In this document: one piece after another, positions 25,680 through 34,799 of the stretch | How positions within the stretch are numbered: position 1 is the stretch's first letter | Layout of the letters: every line of letters begins with the position of its first letter | Origin: Armatimonadota bacterium | GTDB taxonomy: Bacteria > Armatimonadota > Chthonomonadetes > Chthonomonadales > CAJBBX01 | Length of the DNA stretch: 64,000 bases | Direction: 5' to 3' | NCBI GenBank assembly: GCA_026392115.1 | Contig: JAPLCQ010000038.1 | Span: 1 to 64,000, forward strand | Notes under the pieces: model-generated | What the model saw: the letters and a program-made list of their open reading frames with translations, nothing else | What the model was told of the DNA's origin: nothing | Database searches by the model: none | Position numbers and translations under genes: made by a program

Positions 25680-27200
25680 CTACGCAGCAGCCTGCCCGCC
25701 TGTGGCGAGGTGCATGATCTTCTCCTGCGTTGCGTCGGCGCGGGAGAGTTCGCCGGCGATGCGTCCCTCGTGCATAACGAGGATACGGTCGCTCATGCCG
25801 AGCACCTCGGGCAGTTCCGACGAGATCATGATGACCGCGGCCCCGCGCGCCGTCAGCTCGTTCATAAGCTGGTAAATCTCGGTCTTGGCGCCCACGTCGA
25901 TGCCGCGCGTCGGCTCGTCGAAGATCAGCAGCTTCGACTTTGTGTAGAGCCACTTCGCCAGAACGACCTTCTGCTGATTGCCGCCCGAGAGGTTGCGTAC
26001 GGTCTGCTCCACGCTCGGGGTCCGTATGGTGAGGTCATCGACGTACTTCCGTGCGACCTCGCGCTCGGCACGGCCGTTGATGAAGTTCAGCGTAGCCAGT
26101 TCGCGCAAGTTGGCCAGCGTGATGTTCTCGCGCACCGCCATGCCCAGAACCAGCCCTTGCCCCTTTCGGTCCTCGGTGACCAGCCCGATACCAAGGGCGA
26201 TGGCATCCTGCGGCGACCTCACATGGACCGCGGCGCCGTCGATCTTCATGGACCCGGAGTCCACGGGGTCAGCGCCGAAGATGGCCCGAGCCAGCTCGGT
26301 CCGACCTGCGCCGACCAGGCCGGCGATGCCGAGGATCTCGCCCTGCCGCACCTGCAGCGTGATGTTGGTCAGCGCGCCCGTACGGCCGAACCCATCGAGC
26401 TCCAGCACCGGCTCGCCGATGGGCGCCACCTGCTTGGGGATCATCTGCGTCAGCTCGCGGCCCACCATCATACGGATAAGGTCGTCGCGGTTCACCGCGT
26501 TGACGTCGCAGGTGTCGATCCGCTTGCCGTCGCGCATAACGGTCACGCGGTCGCAGATCTCGAAGATCTCCTCCAAGCGGTGGCTGATGTAGACGACGGC
26601 GACGCCGTCGGCCTTCAGTTGGCGGATCAGGTTGAAAAGGCTGCGTAGCTCATGGTCCGTCAGCGTGGCCGACGGTTCGTCCATGATGATGATGGAGCTG
26701 CGGCGCGACGTGGCCTTGGCGATCTCGACCATCTGCTGCTGCGCCACTGAGAGGCGGTTCACCGGCGTGCGCGCATCGAGCTTCACGCCCAGCCGGTCGA
26801 TTATGGCTTGTGACTCCCGGTACATCGTGCCGAAGTCGACAAAGCCGGGCACGGCGGCGCGGGGTTCGCGGCCCAGGAAGATATTCTCTGCCGCGTTCAG
26901 GTATGGGACCAGGTTGAACTCCTGGTAGATGATGGAGATGCCCAGGGCCATGGCCTGCGTGGGGCTGTCCACGTGTACGGGCTGCCCGTTCAGCAGGATG
27001 TCGCCGGTATCTCGCGGCTGCGCCCCTGCCAGGATCTTCATCAGGGTGGACTTCCCGGCGCCGTTCTCACCGACCAGCGCGTGGACCTCACCGGCGCGGA
27101 CCTCAAGATCCACATCCTGCAGGGCCTGAACGCCGGGGAACGTCTTGGTGATGTGGCGCATCTCAAGGACAGGCGCGGAGCCGACTGGCGCAGAACTCAA
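25680..27200 (-). CDS. Sugar ABC transporter ATPase (RbsA/MglA type)
   Basis: A 506-residue protein made of two fused ABC ATPase domains, as in ribose, galactose and related importers. The first has Walker A GENGAGKS, signature LSVAQQQ and Walker B IIIMDEPSATL. The second has the degenerate Walker A GLVGAGRTELA, signature LSGGNQQKVVLAKWL and Walker B LLIFDEPTRGID. The TTG at 27200 with GGGAGGCTCCA upstream gives normal family length. No permease or binding-protein gene is adjacent on either side, so it is either an orphan serving a system elsewhere or the permease genes have moved. Confidence 0.92.
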   Translation of the reverse strand: MSSAPVGSAPVLEMRHITKTFPGVQALQDVDLEVRAGEVHALVGENGAGKSTLMKILAGAQPRDTGDILLNGQPVHVDSPTQAMALGISIIYQEFNLVPYLNAAENIFLGREPRAAVPGFVDFGTMYRESQAIIDRLGVKLDARTPVNRLSVAQQQMVEIAKATSRRSSIIIMDEPSATLTDHELRSLFNLIRQLKADGVAVVYISHRLEEIFEICDRVTVMRDGKRIDTCDVNAVNRDDLIRMMVGRELTQMIPKQVAPIGEPVLELDGFGRTGALTNITLQVRQGEILGIAGLVGAGRTELARAIFGADPVDSGSMKIDGAAVHVRSPQDAIALGIGLVTEDRKGQGLVLGMAVRENITLANLRELATLNFINGRAEREVARKYVDDLTIRTPSVEQTVRNLSGGNQQKVVLAKWLYTKSKLLIFDEPTRGIDVGAKTEIYQLMNELTARGAAVIMISSELPEVLGMSDRILVMHEGRIAGELSRADATQEKIMHLATGGQAAA

Positions 27201-27356
27201 TGGAGCCTCCCATGCACCCCGAGGGTCGGCACGATTGTACCAGACGCGCAAACGCCGCTGCCCAGCCAGTGGTTTACGTGAAGGTGACGCGAGCCGCAAA
27301 GCGCCTGGCCTTGACGGCAGCCCGCGATGCGGGGTATGGTCTCAGATAGTGTTTGC

Positions 27357-27461
27357 CTTATCCAGAGTGGCGGAGGGACCGGCCCTACGATGCCACAACA
27401 ACCACCTCGCTCGCCGGCGAGGCAGGTGCTAATTCCGGGCAGCCAGCGCTGCGAGATAAGG
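27357..27461 (+). ncRNA. SAM-I (S-box) riboswitch upstream of metK
   Basis: The sequence has the conserved SAM-I aptamer elements in order: P1 CTTATC...GATAAG, AGAGTGGCGGAGGGA, CGGCCCTACGATGCC, CAACC, and GGTGCTAATTCC. These make the four-helix junction with kink-turn that binds S-adenosylmethionine. It lies on the metK strand and is followed by an intrinsic terminator at 27490-27519, so SAM should switch metK off by transcription attenuation. Recognised from consensus; a covariance search would settle it. Confidence 0.95.
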
Positions 27462-27489
27462 GGCAACGGCGACTCACAGACTATGTGAT

Positions 27490-27519
27490 GGCCCCTTTCC
27501 TTAGGAGAGGGGCCATTTT
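27490..27519 (+). terminator. Riboswitch-controlled terminator before metK
   Basis: An 11-bp stem (GGCCCCTTTCC and GGAGAGGGGCC with one G-U pair) and a three-base loop, followed by ATTTTCGTTC. Its position between the SAM-I aptamer and metK makes it the expression platform. Confidence 0.85.
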
Positions 27520-27573
27520 CGTTCTTGGATCGGGCATCCGGGCGCATGACGCGCCGGGGAAAGGAGCGGCTCA

Positions 27574-28734
27574 TTGGCCGACATTAAGCTCTTCACATCA
27601 GAAAGCGTGACCGAGGGACATCCCGACAAGCTGGCCGACCAGATCAGCGACGCGGTTCTCGACGCGCTGTTGGCGCAGGATCCCAACTCGCGGGTGGCGC
27701 TGGAGACTCTGCTGACCCGCGGTCTCGCCGTCATCGCCGGCGAACTCACCACCACGGCCTATGTCGAGATGGCCCAGCTCGTTCGCGACACCATCGTCGA
27801 GGTCGGTTACGACAACACCAATGTCGGTTTCGACGGTCACACTACCGGCGTCATGCTGGCCATCCAGGCGCAGTCGGTGAACATCGCAGCCGGTGTGAAC
27901 CGATCAAAGGAAGAGCAAGGAGCCGGCGACCAGGGCATGATGTTCGGCTACGCGTGCGATGAGAGCGCCGAGCTGATGCCTCTCCCCATCACCATCGCGC
28001 ACAAGCTCACGGCGCGCTACACGGCCGCCCGCAAGGCCGACAAGTCGCTGGGCTTCCGGCCCGACGGCAAGTCGCAGGTCACGCTGGTCTACTCGGACGG
28101 CAAGCCGGACCACATCGATACCATCGTCTTTGCGGCACAGCACGAAGAGGGCCTCGCGCGCGAAGAGGTCGAGCGTCGCGTCATCGAGACGGTTGTTGAG
28201 CCGGTGCTCAAGGAGTACGGCTCGCTGGTCACCAGCAAGATCAAGTACCACGTGAATCCGACCGGGCAGTTCGTCATCGGCGGGCCGCAGGGCGACACGG
28301 GTGTCACCGGACGAAAGATCATCGTCGATACCTATGGCGGCTACGCCCGCCACGGCGGCGGCGCGTTCTCCGGCAAGGACCCCTCCAAGGTGGACCGCTC
28401 GGCGGCCTACATTGCACGGTACCTGGCCAAGAACGTCGTTGCGGCGGGCCTTGCCGGCAAATGCGAGATTCAGTTGGCCTACGCCATCGGCGTAGCCCAG
28501 CCTGTGAGCATCTTCGTCGACACGTTCGGCACCGCCACGGTGCCGGAGAGCCAGATCGCGGCGCGCCTGCAGGACCGGAGCCTCATCGATCTGCGCCCCG
28601 CGTTCATCATCGACCGGCTTGGACTGACCGATTCGAGCCGCGTCTGCTACCAGCAGACCGCAAAGAACGGTCACTTCGGCCATGCGGGTTTCACCTGGGA
28701 AGCCACCGACCTGGCGGCCGCGCTCCGCGCCTAG
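27574..28734 (+). CDS. metK: S-adenosylmethionine synthetase
   Basis: A 386-residue enzyme that makes SAM from ATP and methionine. It has the TEGHPDK ATP-phosphate motif near residue 15, [12 protein letters not shown], the PxG loop [20 protein letters not shown] and the [16 protein letters not shown] motif, all complete. The start is a TTG at 27574 after AAAGGAGCGG. The leader carries a SAM-I riboswitch and terminator, giving feedback control by its product. A perfect 12-bp hairpin follows the gene. Confidence 0.97.
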   Translation: MADIKLFTSESVTEGHPDKLADQISDAVLDALLAQDPNSRVALETLLTRGLAVIAGELTTTAYVEMAQLVRDTIVEVGYDNTNVGFDGHTTGVMLAIQAQSVNIAAGVNRSKEEQGAGDQGMMFGYACDESAELMPLPITIAHKLTARYTAARKADKSLGFRPDGKSQVTLVYSDGKPDHIDTIVFAAQHEEGLAREEVERRVIETVVEPVLKEYGSLVTSKIKYHVNPTGQFVIGGPQGDTGVTGRKIIVDTYGGYARHGGGAFSGKDPSKVDRSAAYIARYLAKNVVAAGLAGKCEIQLAYAIGVAQPVSIFVDTFGTATVPESQIAARLQDRSLIDLRPAFIIDRLGLTDSSRVCYQQTAKNGHFGHAGFTWEATDLAAALRA

Positions 28735-28756
28735 CCACAGAGCATCAGCAGCAACG

Positions 28757-28790
28757 AAGGGGACGGCCACCGAAGGCCGTCCCCTTCTCT
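28757..28790 (+). terminator. Terminator after metK
   Basis: Perfect 12-bp stem AAGGGGACGGCC with GGCCGTCCCCTT and a six-base loop, followed by CTCT. The T-tract is weak. Confidence 0.7.
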
Positions 28791-28827
28791 GCATCCAGCT
28801 TCGCCGTGCCGAATGCCGGGTGGGCGA

Positions 28828-29682
28828 TCAGACCTCCCAGCCCGAGCGCGCCTTGTTCTGGCGGCCGGCAGAAGCGCGTGCATCCACCAGGTTGAAGATG
28901 TAGACTACCGCCGCCATGACCGCGAGGGGCCAGAACGCCGGCCCAGGGCCCAGGCCGCTCGTCCAGCCGATGCCCGTCCAGCCGAGAAGGTAGACCATGA
29001 CAAGGGCGAGCAGCAGGAACAGAAGGCCTTTGCTGGTGTCGCCCAGGTACAACTGACCGATGCCGGGCATCAGCGCTGATAGCAGCACGGCCACGTGCGC
29101 GCCCCTGGGCCCGGCCTCGTTGTAGAGCCCCGGCGGGATCGGGACCTGCTGGACCGAGAGCGCCGCGTACTTTCGTTCGGCTCCGGCCCGCCCGGGACCC
29201 GCTTTGACCGAGCGCTCGTAGGCCGCCAGGGCGTCATCCACACGCCCCGTGGCTTGGAGCAGATCGCCGTACATCTCCAGCGCGGCGGCGTCTCCAGGAA
29301 CCAACTGCAGCGCCGCGCGGACCTCTCCCTCGGCGCCTCGCACATCGCCGCGGCGTCGAAGGATGTTCGCGTTGAGCAGAAGGCGGTCCGCCTGCTGCTT
29401 CTCGTCGTCCGTCGATTCGCGCCACTCGGGGAACTGCACCGTCGGATGCGCGACGAACGGCTTCTCCGGCGCCGGCTCAGCGACCGGGCGCGGTGCCTTG
29501 GCGACCGGTTTGGCCCCTAGTGCGAGCAGGCGGGCGATCTCGTCAGGCTGGACGCCGCGCTTGGCCAGCGCCTCAGCCAGGATGCGGTCATCACCGACGA
29601 GCCCCGATGGAGCGCCGCCCCCGGGCTTGGCCTCCGGGTTCGCCGCGGTCGAAGGATCAGCCGGCCCGGTCGGGTCTGTCAT
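28828..29682 (-). CDS. TPR protein with C-terminal membrane segments
   Basis: A 284-residue protein. A disordered Pro/Ala-rich N-terminus is followed by a helical region with two or three TPR-like repeats (NANILRRRGDVRGAEGEVRAALQLVPGDAAALEMYGDLLQATGRVDDALAAYERSVKAGP in outline) and then two to three membrane helices. SALMPGIGQLYLGDTSKG is the TM2-domain-like motif often found in small membrane proteins of unknown function. It starts 2 bases after the rsfS stop, so they are co-transcribed. Function unknown. Confidence 0.75.
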   Translation of the reverse strand: MTDPTGPADPSTAANPEAKPGGGAPSGLVGDDRILAEALAKRGVQPDEIARLLALGAKPVAKAPRPVAEPAPEKPFVAHPTVQFPEWRESTDDEKQQADRLLLNANILRRRGDVRGAEGEVRAALQLVPGDAAALEMYGDLLQATGRVDDALAAYERSVKAGPGRAGAERKYAALSVQQVPIPPGLYNEAGPRGAHVAVLLSALMPGIGQLYLGDTSKGLLFLLLALVMVYLLGWTGIGWTSGLGPGPAFWPLAVMAAVVYIFNLVDARASAGRQNKARSGWEV

Positions 29683-29684
29683 GG

Positions 29685-30056
29685 CTACTCCTCGGCGCCC
29701 GCCTCCGAGACGACCTCGGCCGCGTCGAGCATGGGCGCGCCCTGCCAGTAGCTCTCAAGCTGGTAGTACTCGCGTTGCTCGGGGTCCATCACATGCACCA
29801 CCACGTCGCCGTAGTCCATGAGGACCCAGTGCGCGCCCTCGTACCCCTCAACGCGGATGCCGCCCATGCCGGCCTTCTTCATGGATTCCACCACGGCGTC
29901 GGAAAGCGTCCTGATGTGCGTGGTCGAGGTGCCGCAGCAGACGACGAAGTAGTCGGTGACCAGTGTGCGGCCCCGCAAATCCAGTATGGTTAGGTCTCGC
30001 GCCTGCTTGGCGTCGGCGGCAGTTACCGCGAGGTTGAGCTTCTCCTCGGCTGTCAT
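29685..30056 (-). CDS. rsfS: Ribosomal silencing factor RsfS
   Basis: A 123-residue protein of the RsfS/Iojap family, which binds L14 of the large subunit and blocks subunit joining when nutrients are short. It has the core DLRGRTLVTDYFVVCCGTSTTHIRTLSDAV, GYEGAHWVLMDYGDVVVHVM and REYYQLESYW segments. The nadD gene that often precedes it is not here; its upstream neighbour is a large membrane protein on the same strand 59 bases away. Confidence 0.95.
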   Translation of the reverse strand: MTAEEKLNLAVTAADAKQARDLTILDLRGRTLVTDYFVVCCGTSTTHIRTLSDAVVESMKKAGMGGIRVEGYEGAHWVLMDYGDVVVHVMDPEQREYYQLESYWQGAPMLDAAEVVSEAGAEE

Positions 30057-30115
30057 TATCGTGACTGTATCCTCCAGAGTCGGCGACGACCTACCCCGCT
30101 CACGGCAACAGCCGC

Positions 30116-32200
30116 TCAGAGGAAGTGTGCCTCGACCGGTTCAGTATGCGGTTGGGTCGCCAGTTTGTCAAGTGCCTCTTCTGGGCGCAGGGCCGTCAGA
30201 AGGCCCACGCACACCAGCGTCGCCACGGCGGCGGCCACTACGCCGGAGTCATTCAGGAGCAACAGCGCGGCGCCGCCGGCCCAGAACGCCGCAGACGCGG
30301 CAGGCGCCGGTATGCCTCCAAGTCGCCGCCACAATAGCACAGGGACGCCCACCGGGAGGCAAAGCGACCATGGACTGTGCAACGCCAGGTAGCCGTTCAT
30401 GGCGAGTTTGCGACCGATGATCGCCGCGTAGTCGGCGTTCGCCACCGCCAGACCCAGATGACTGGCTCCGTGCGCCGACCGGGCGTCTGCCCAGGCAAGC
30501 GCCGCCAGTACCGCCGCAAGCGCTACCAGCGCCGACATCAGCGCAAGCAAGCGGGTCCGAAGCGGCCGGGCTCCGGTGAGACCCGCCACACCCGCCACAG
30601 CCAGGGCCACTCCCCCGCCGGCGTCGGCGCCCAGTCCCGGTGCGGCGGAGACGACGGCAAGCCCGAGGGCCACGGAACCGGCAACGCGTGACGGCAGCAG
30701 GAGGAAGCCCGCCACCACGCCGGCCAGGATCGCGCCCGACATCTCGTTGCCGATGCCGTAGAAGCGGGCGCCCTCCAGCACAGCGTAACCGAACAGGGAT
30801 CTCTGCATCAGTCGTCCGCCCAGCACGAGATCGCATGCCACCAGCAGCGCCAGGGCTAGCGGAAGCCTCGCTACGAAACGACAGCCGGTGGCGCCGAGAG
30901 CCAGCCGAACCGGTAGCGCCGCAGACACGACGCCAACCAGAGCTGCGAGCGCCAGTGCGGGCACGCCCGCCGGTGCACTTCCCGCAAGGCAGAGCAGCGC
31001 GGGCATCTGGACCAGCCAGGCGCCCAAGCCTCGCACCCATGCAGCCGCCTGTGGCACGCGCGGCCGCCAAAGCGTCAGACCCAAAGTCGCCAGCAGCACG
31101 ATGAGTTGGGCCACCGGCCAACCGCCGGTAACGCGTATCCGGGCGGCGTGCGCGACCACCTCGTCGTCGATGGCGAGCCAAGCGGCAGCGTCCGGGCGAG
31201 TTGCGGCATCCACGGACCAAGGCCGTCCCACAAGGCCGCGCGGAGCTGCAACGCCGAGCGTGGCAAGCAGGGCCGGCGCTAGATCGGTGTTCAGTACGAT
31301 GCCGGTACGGCGCGTGGACGGGCCTCGCAGGACGCCGGGCTTCGAACCGAACAAGAGAACCGGTCCCAACCGTTGCCTCGCACCGCCGATGGGCGGCGCC
31401 GGGAGTCCTATGACCCAGACCTGCATCCGAGCAGGATCCGATCGCATGGCGCGCGCACGCTCGATGAGGCGCCTCAGCCTGCCGAGGGCGGCGGCCGTAT
31501 GGGCGTCGGCGGCCTCGGGCGTGCAGACGTCGGCTGACTCCATTGCGCGGGCCAGGTCACCAAACTGCCAGACGGCCACCCATCGCCGCGACCGCGGAAC
31601 GCTGTAGGATGCGGCGGCAGACCAGATTCCGCAGGGCGTCGCCGGTTCGCCGGCCGCGGGCTCGGGACTCACCGAACCGGACCCGATCATGCCGTCCCCG
31701 TTGCGGGTCCAGAGCACCGAGGCCGCCCCTCGCGTTGCCTCTGCACCGGCCGGTTCACCCCACGTCCCCGCCGCGACCCGCGATTGCGCCAGGCATGAAC
31801 CCAGCATTCCGAGATCGACGCCGTGGTCCGCTCGCGTCCTGTTCAGCCGGACCCAGTCCGCGATCGGCGCCGACAGCTGGCCGACTTCCGGCGCCACCGC
31901 TCGGGAGCCCGCACCCAGCGAGGCATAGAGGGACGCCTCGGCATCCTGCGCGCCGGGCACGCGCGCCGCCCGGTGGAGCATCCAGCCTGCGGCGGCATCG
32001 GACGCCGCATCGCGAAGCCATGCCATGTCCCGCCGTCGAATCTCGGCTCCGCTCAGACCCGGCGCCAGCACGAGCAGAACCCGGTCGACCGTCGGATCGT
32101 CGGCAATCGACCTTGCGCCGGCCAACCCAAGGCAGCCGACGGCGGCCACCAGAAGCAGCCGACGGCGCGTGGCGGAGATCAGTTGCTTCGTGGACACCAC
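30116..32200 (-). CDS. Large membrane protein with alkaline-phosphatase-like N-terminal region
   Basis: A 694-residue protein with an N-terminal hydrophobic segment, an extracytoplasmic region of about 330 residues, and about ten membrane helices in the second half. The first part resembles an alkaline-phosphatase-fold domain (RVLLVLAPGLSGAEI, TGIVLNTDLAPALLATLGV), but I cannot assign a complete metal site. The membrane half has the stretch VLEGARFYGIGNEMSGAILAG, a motif I associate with uncharacterised membrane proteins of Firmicutes and Actinobacteria. It overlaps the URO-D-like gene by 22 bases. Role unknown; an envelope function is inferred. Confidence 0.7.
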   Translation of the reverse strand: MVSTKQLISATRRRLLLVAAVGCLGLAGARSIADDPTVDRVLLVLAPGLSGAEIRRRDMAWLRDAASDAAAGWMLHRAARVPGAQDAEASLYASLGAGSRAVAPEVGQLSAPIADWVRLNRTRADHGVDLGMLGSCLAQSRVAAGTWGEPAGAEATRGAASVLWTRNGDGMIGSGSVSPEPAAGEPATPCGIWSAAASYSVPRSRRWVAVWQFGDLARAMESADVCTPEAADAHTAAALGRLRRLIERARAMRSDPARMQVWVIGLPAPPIGGARQRLGPVLLFGSKPGVLRGPSTRRTGIVLNTDLAPALLATLGVAAPRGLVGRPWSVDAATRPDAAAWLAIDDEVVAHAARIRVTGGWPVAQLIVLLATLGLTLWRPRVPQAAAWVRGLGAWLVQMPALLCLAGSAPAGVPALALAALVGVVSAALPVRLALGATGCRFVARLPLALALLVACDLVLGGRLMQRSLFGYAVLEGARFYGIGNEMSGAILAGVVAGFLLLPSRVAGSVALGLAVVSAAPGLGADAGGGVALAVAGVAGLTGARPLRTRLLALMSALVALAAVLAALAWADARSAHGASHLGLAVANADYAAIIGRKLAMNGYLALHSPWSLCLPVGVPVLLWRRLGGIPAPAASAAFWAGGAALLLLNDSGVVAAAVATLVCVGLLTALRPEEALDKLATQPHTEPVEAHFL

Positions 32201-33222
32201 TCACGAATCTGCGCGAAGGTGCGGCGCGCGTCGTCGGCCGGCTGGGCGGGCATGTTGAAGAGCCAGCGCGTGTTGGGTAGGGAGAGGCCCAGGAGGCCCC
32301 TCACCGTCTCCAAGTCGCTCCAAGCGACCATGATGACCGCCTTGCCGCTGAAGTCCCGTACGGTCGGGAGCGGGCCGCGGACGAAGACGCGGTTCACGGC
32401 GCGCAGGTTGGGCACGCGGAGGAATGCCGGATGCTGATAGTCCGCATCCGCGCAGCAGTGGATGAATAGACCGCCGAACGCGTCGGACAGCTCCACCAGC
32501 GAGGGCATGCAGAAGCGGTCGAACATGGCAGGTGACATGCATCCGGCTTCGTCTTCCGACAGCGAGAAGCCCAGTTCGGGAGGCGTCCAATAGTACGGGC
32601 AATGTGAGTGGATCGCCTGTGGGAACTCGCGACCGTACTCGGAGACGAACGACCCGACCAGTGTCGTGCACTTGGCCACCAGCCGCGCCACTGCGTCGGG
32701 TGTGTCATAGATGGCCCGGTACATGTCCTCCTTGTTCCAGACCAGGGCCGCGATGTCGAAGGGGCTCTGGTAGTCCGGTCCCGTGATCGGCACATCCGGC
32801 CCCAAGCGATCTTGGACAAGGCCCGCGAGTTCCAAGATTCGTCCCAAGGCGCCTGATGTCGGAGATGGATTCGGCAGGCGATCCGCCTCCTGGGCGGTGG
32901 TCACGAGCGGCCTTGCAGCTGCGTTCGAGCCCTCGAAGTCGTGGACCGAGCACCCGAACGCCGACGCGAAGACGGCGGTATGGGTGAGGAGCCGGGCGTA
33001 GGGCACGGCGTCGTCACCCAGCATCTCGGACCACTGCGCCCTCGCTTCGTAGTCGCGCAGAACGCCGTCGAGGAAGGCGCGCACCGGTAGCGGCGAAGTC
33101 GAGTAGTCTCCGGGAGCCGAAGGCGCCGTCGCAGGCGGGTCCATGATCACGCCGTGTCCGCGCAAGGGTCCCGCGAACAGGTCGGCAAGGAACCGCTTGT
33201 TGGCGTCGACGCGTTGTGGCAT
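32179..33222 (-). CDS. Uroporphyrinogen decarboxylase-like protein
   Basis: A 347-residue TIM-barrel protein of the URO-D superfamily, which includes methylcobalamin:CoM methyltransferases and many uncharacterised paralogues. Visible features are VPITGPDYQSPFDIAALVWNKEDMY, AIHSHCPYYW, a metal-ligand-like FIHCCADADY and a C-terminal VAWSDLETVRGLLGLSLPN. It is not a housekeeping HemE: the N-terminal arginine-rich substrate motif is absent and no haem genes are near. A corrinoid or small-molecule methyltransferase role is possible. It overlaps the membrane protein gene and follows the LolA-like gene by 9 bases. Confidence 0.75.
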   Translation of the reverse strand: MPQRVDANKRFLADLFAGPLRGHGVIMDPPATAPSAPGDYSTSPLPVRAFLDGVLRDYEARAQWSEMLGDDAVPYARLLTHTAVFASAFGCSVHDFEGSNAAARPLVTTAQEADRLPNPSPTSGALGRILELAGLVQDRLGPDVPITGPDYQSPFDIAALVWNKEDMYRAIYDTPDAVARLVAKCTTLVGSFVSEYGREFPQAIHSHCPYYWTPPELGFSLSEDEAGCMSPAMFDRFCMPSLVELSDAFGGLFIHCCADADYQHPAFLRVPNLRAVNRVFVRGPLPTVRDFSGKAVIMVAWSDLETVRGLLGLSLPNTRWLFNMPAQPADDARRTFAQIREWCPRSN

Positions 33223-33231
33223 CAGGCCTCC

Positions 33232-33948
33232 CTAGGGCCTCGGCGCTCCGGCGCTCGGGCCCGGTCCAGGGCCCGTCATCATGCCCTCCTGGGCGCCCTT
33301 GGGCGGCACGAAGGTGAAGACCGAGTCGGCGATGGGCGCGTTCAGCTTCTCCGACGTAACGGTCATCGTCATGTTGAACGCGACGGCCTTGCCCTGCGGG
33401 CCTTTCTGCGTGCCCGAGCCCTTGATGAGGCAGAGGCGAGACGTGGACTTGTCCACGTAGGCCAGAAGGCGCCCGGCGCCCGGACCCGACTGTGGCTTCC
33501 CAGGGGTGATTTCCACAACCGTGCAGGCGCGTCCCGACAGCGTCTCCGTCCGCAGGATGCGCATGTTGGCGGCCTTATCGGCCTTGGCCAGGTCGACCAT
33601 CTGAATCGCCATCTTGCCGTGTACCGAGGGACCTCGCTGGAAGCGGTTCGCCATAGCCGAGTAGAGCACGAGCGACTTGCCGTCATCATATGCGGTCATG
33701 TTGATGGGGCTCGTGCGCGACCAGCCCTTGCGGCCCGGCAGCGCCTTGACCTCGACGGTCATCTTCATACCGGGCGTTCCGGCAGCGCCGATCTGCATCT
33801 CGTAGACCGCCTGGTAGGTCTTCGCCGTCTGTATGATCTCCGCCGCCTTCTTGAGCAGCGCGGCGGCGGCAGGATCGGCAACGGCGGGCCTGGGCGAAAG
33901 CGCGGCGACGCCAAGGGCGAGCAGGGCCATACGCGATAACGATGTCAC
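33232..33948 (-). CDS. LolA-like secreted protein, paralogue 1
   Basis: A 238-residue protein with a signal peptide ending near AVADPAA. The mature part is rich in beta strands with the pattern AKTYQAVYEMQIG, KALPGRKGWSRTSPINMTAYDDGKSLVLYSAMANRFQRGP, RACTVVEITP, LLAYVDKSTSRLCLIKGSG and FTFVPPKGAQEG, like the LolA/LppX or DUF2092 half-barrel that carries lipids or lipoproteins. It ends in a Pro/Gly-rich tail. The next minus-strand gene upstream is a close paralogue, so this is a tandem duplication. Confidence 0.75.
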   Translation of the reverse strand: MTSLSRMALLALGVAALSPRPAVADPAAAALLKKAAEIIQTAKTYQAVYEMQIGAAGTPGMKMTVEVKALPGRKGWSRTSPINMTAYDDGKSLVLYSAMANRFQRGPSVHGKMAIQMVDLAKADKAANMRILRTETLSGRACTVVEITPGKPQSGPGAGRLLAYVDKSTSRLCLIKGSGTQKGPQGKAVAFNMTMTVTSEKLNAPIADSVFTFVPPKGAQEGMMTGPGPGPSAGAPRP

Positions 33949-34042
33949 AGACAGTGCCTCTTTCCGGGCGCTAAGCGCCCACGGGCGGTACGTACCTGCG
34001 GGTGATGCCTAAGCACGGCAGTGCGGCGGGCGCCGGGCCGTC

Positions 34043-34753
34043 CTACGGCTTGCCGGGCTGCGGCGCCCCGGCGCCGGTCATCGGCGCGGCTTCCCTGGCG
34101 CCCTTGGGCGGCACGAAGGTGAAGAGCGACGCGGGTAGCGGGACGTTGAACTTCTCCGACTTCACCTTCATCAGCATGGAGAAAGGCATGGATTTCCCGT
34201 TCGGGCCTGCCTGCCACCCGCTACCCTTCACCTGCACGGTACGCGACGTGGACTTGTCGATATAGACCAGCAGCTTGTTCATCTGAGGTCCCTTGATGGC
34301 CTTCTTCGGCGTCAGCTCGATCACCGTGCACTTCCTGCCGGCTAGCGCCTCGGAGCCGACGATGCGCGAGTTGGAGGTGGCATCCGCCTTTCCAACGTCC
34401 GCCAACTGCATGGCGGCCTTGCCCTTCATGGAGGGGCCTTTGCGGTACTCGTTCGCCATCGGGGAGTAGGCGACCATGGTCTTGCCGTCATCCACGGTGA
34501 GGATGTTCATGGGGCTCATCTTGGACCAGCCCTTTTCGCCGGGTATCGCCTTCATATCCACGGTCATGGTCGTGCCGGGCGCGCCCACGACGCCCATCTG
34601 GACCTCATAGACGGCCTGGTACGTCTTGGCTGTCCGGACGGCGTCTGACGCCTTCTTGAGTAGGGCGGCAGCGGCGCCGTCGGCTCGCGCCGGGGCGCAC
34701 CATCCGAACGCGAGCAATACCGCCAGAGCGCCTCTGCAGCATAGTGTTCTCAT
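34043..34753 (-). CDS. LolA-like secreted protein, paralogue 2
   Basis: A 236-residue paralogue of the neighbour downstream, aligning along its whole length: AKTYQAVYEVQMG, KAIPGEKGWSKMSPMNILTVDDGKTMVAYSPMANEYRKGP, KCTVIELTPKK, LLVYIDKSTSRTVQVKGSG and FTFVPPKGAREAAP. The ATG at 34753, preceded by GAGGATGAG, starts a clear signal peptide; the longer frame up to 34846 is not conserved and runs into the next gene. A Gly/Pro-rich tail is shared with the paralogue. Probably a periplasmic lipid or lipoprotein carrier or sensor. Confidence 0.75.
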   Translation of the reverse strand: MRTLCCRGALAVLLAFGWCAPARADGAAAALLKKASDAVRTAKTYQAVYEVQMGVVGAPGTTMTVDMKAIPGEKGWSKMSPMNILTVDDGKTMVAYSPMANEYRKGPSMKGKAAMQLADVGKADATSNSRIVGSEALAGRKCTVIELTPKKAIKGPQMNKLLVYIDKSTSRTVQVKGSGWQAGPNGKSMPFSMLMKVKSEKFNVPLPASLFTFVPPKGAREAAPMTGAGAPQPGKP

Positions 34754-34799
34754 GATCTCATCCTCGCTGAGCACACCTGCGGCGCGCTCGAAACCCGGG

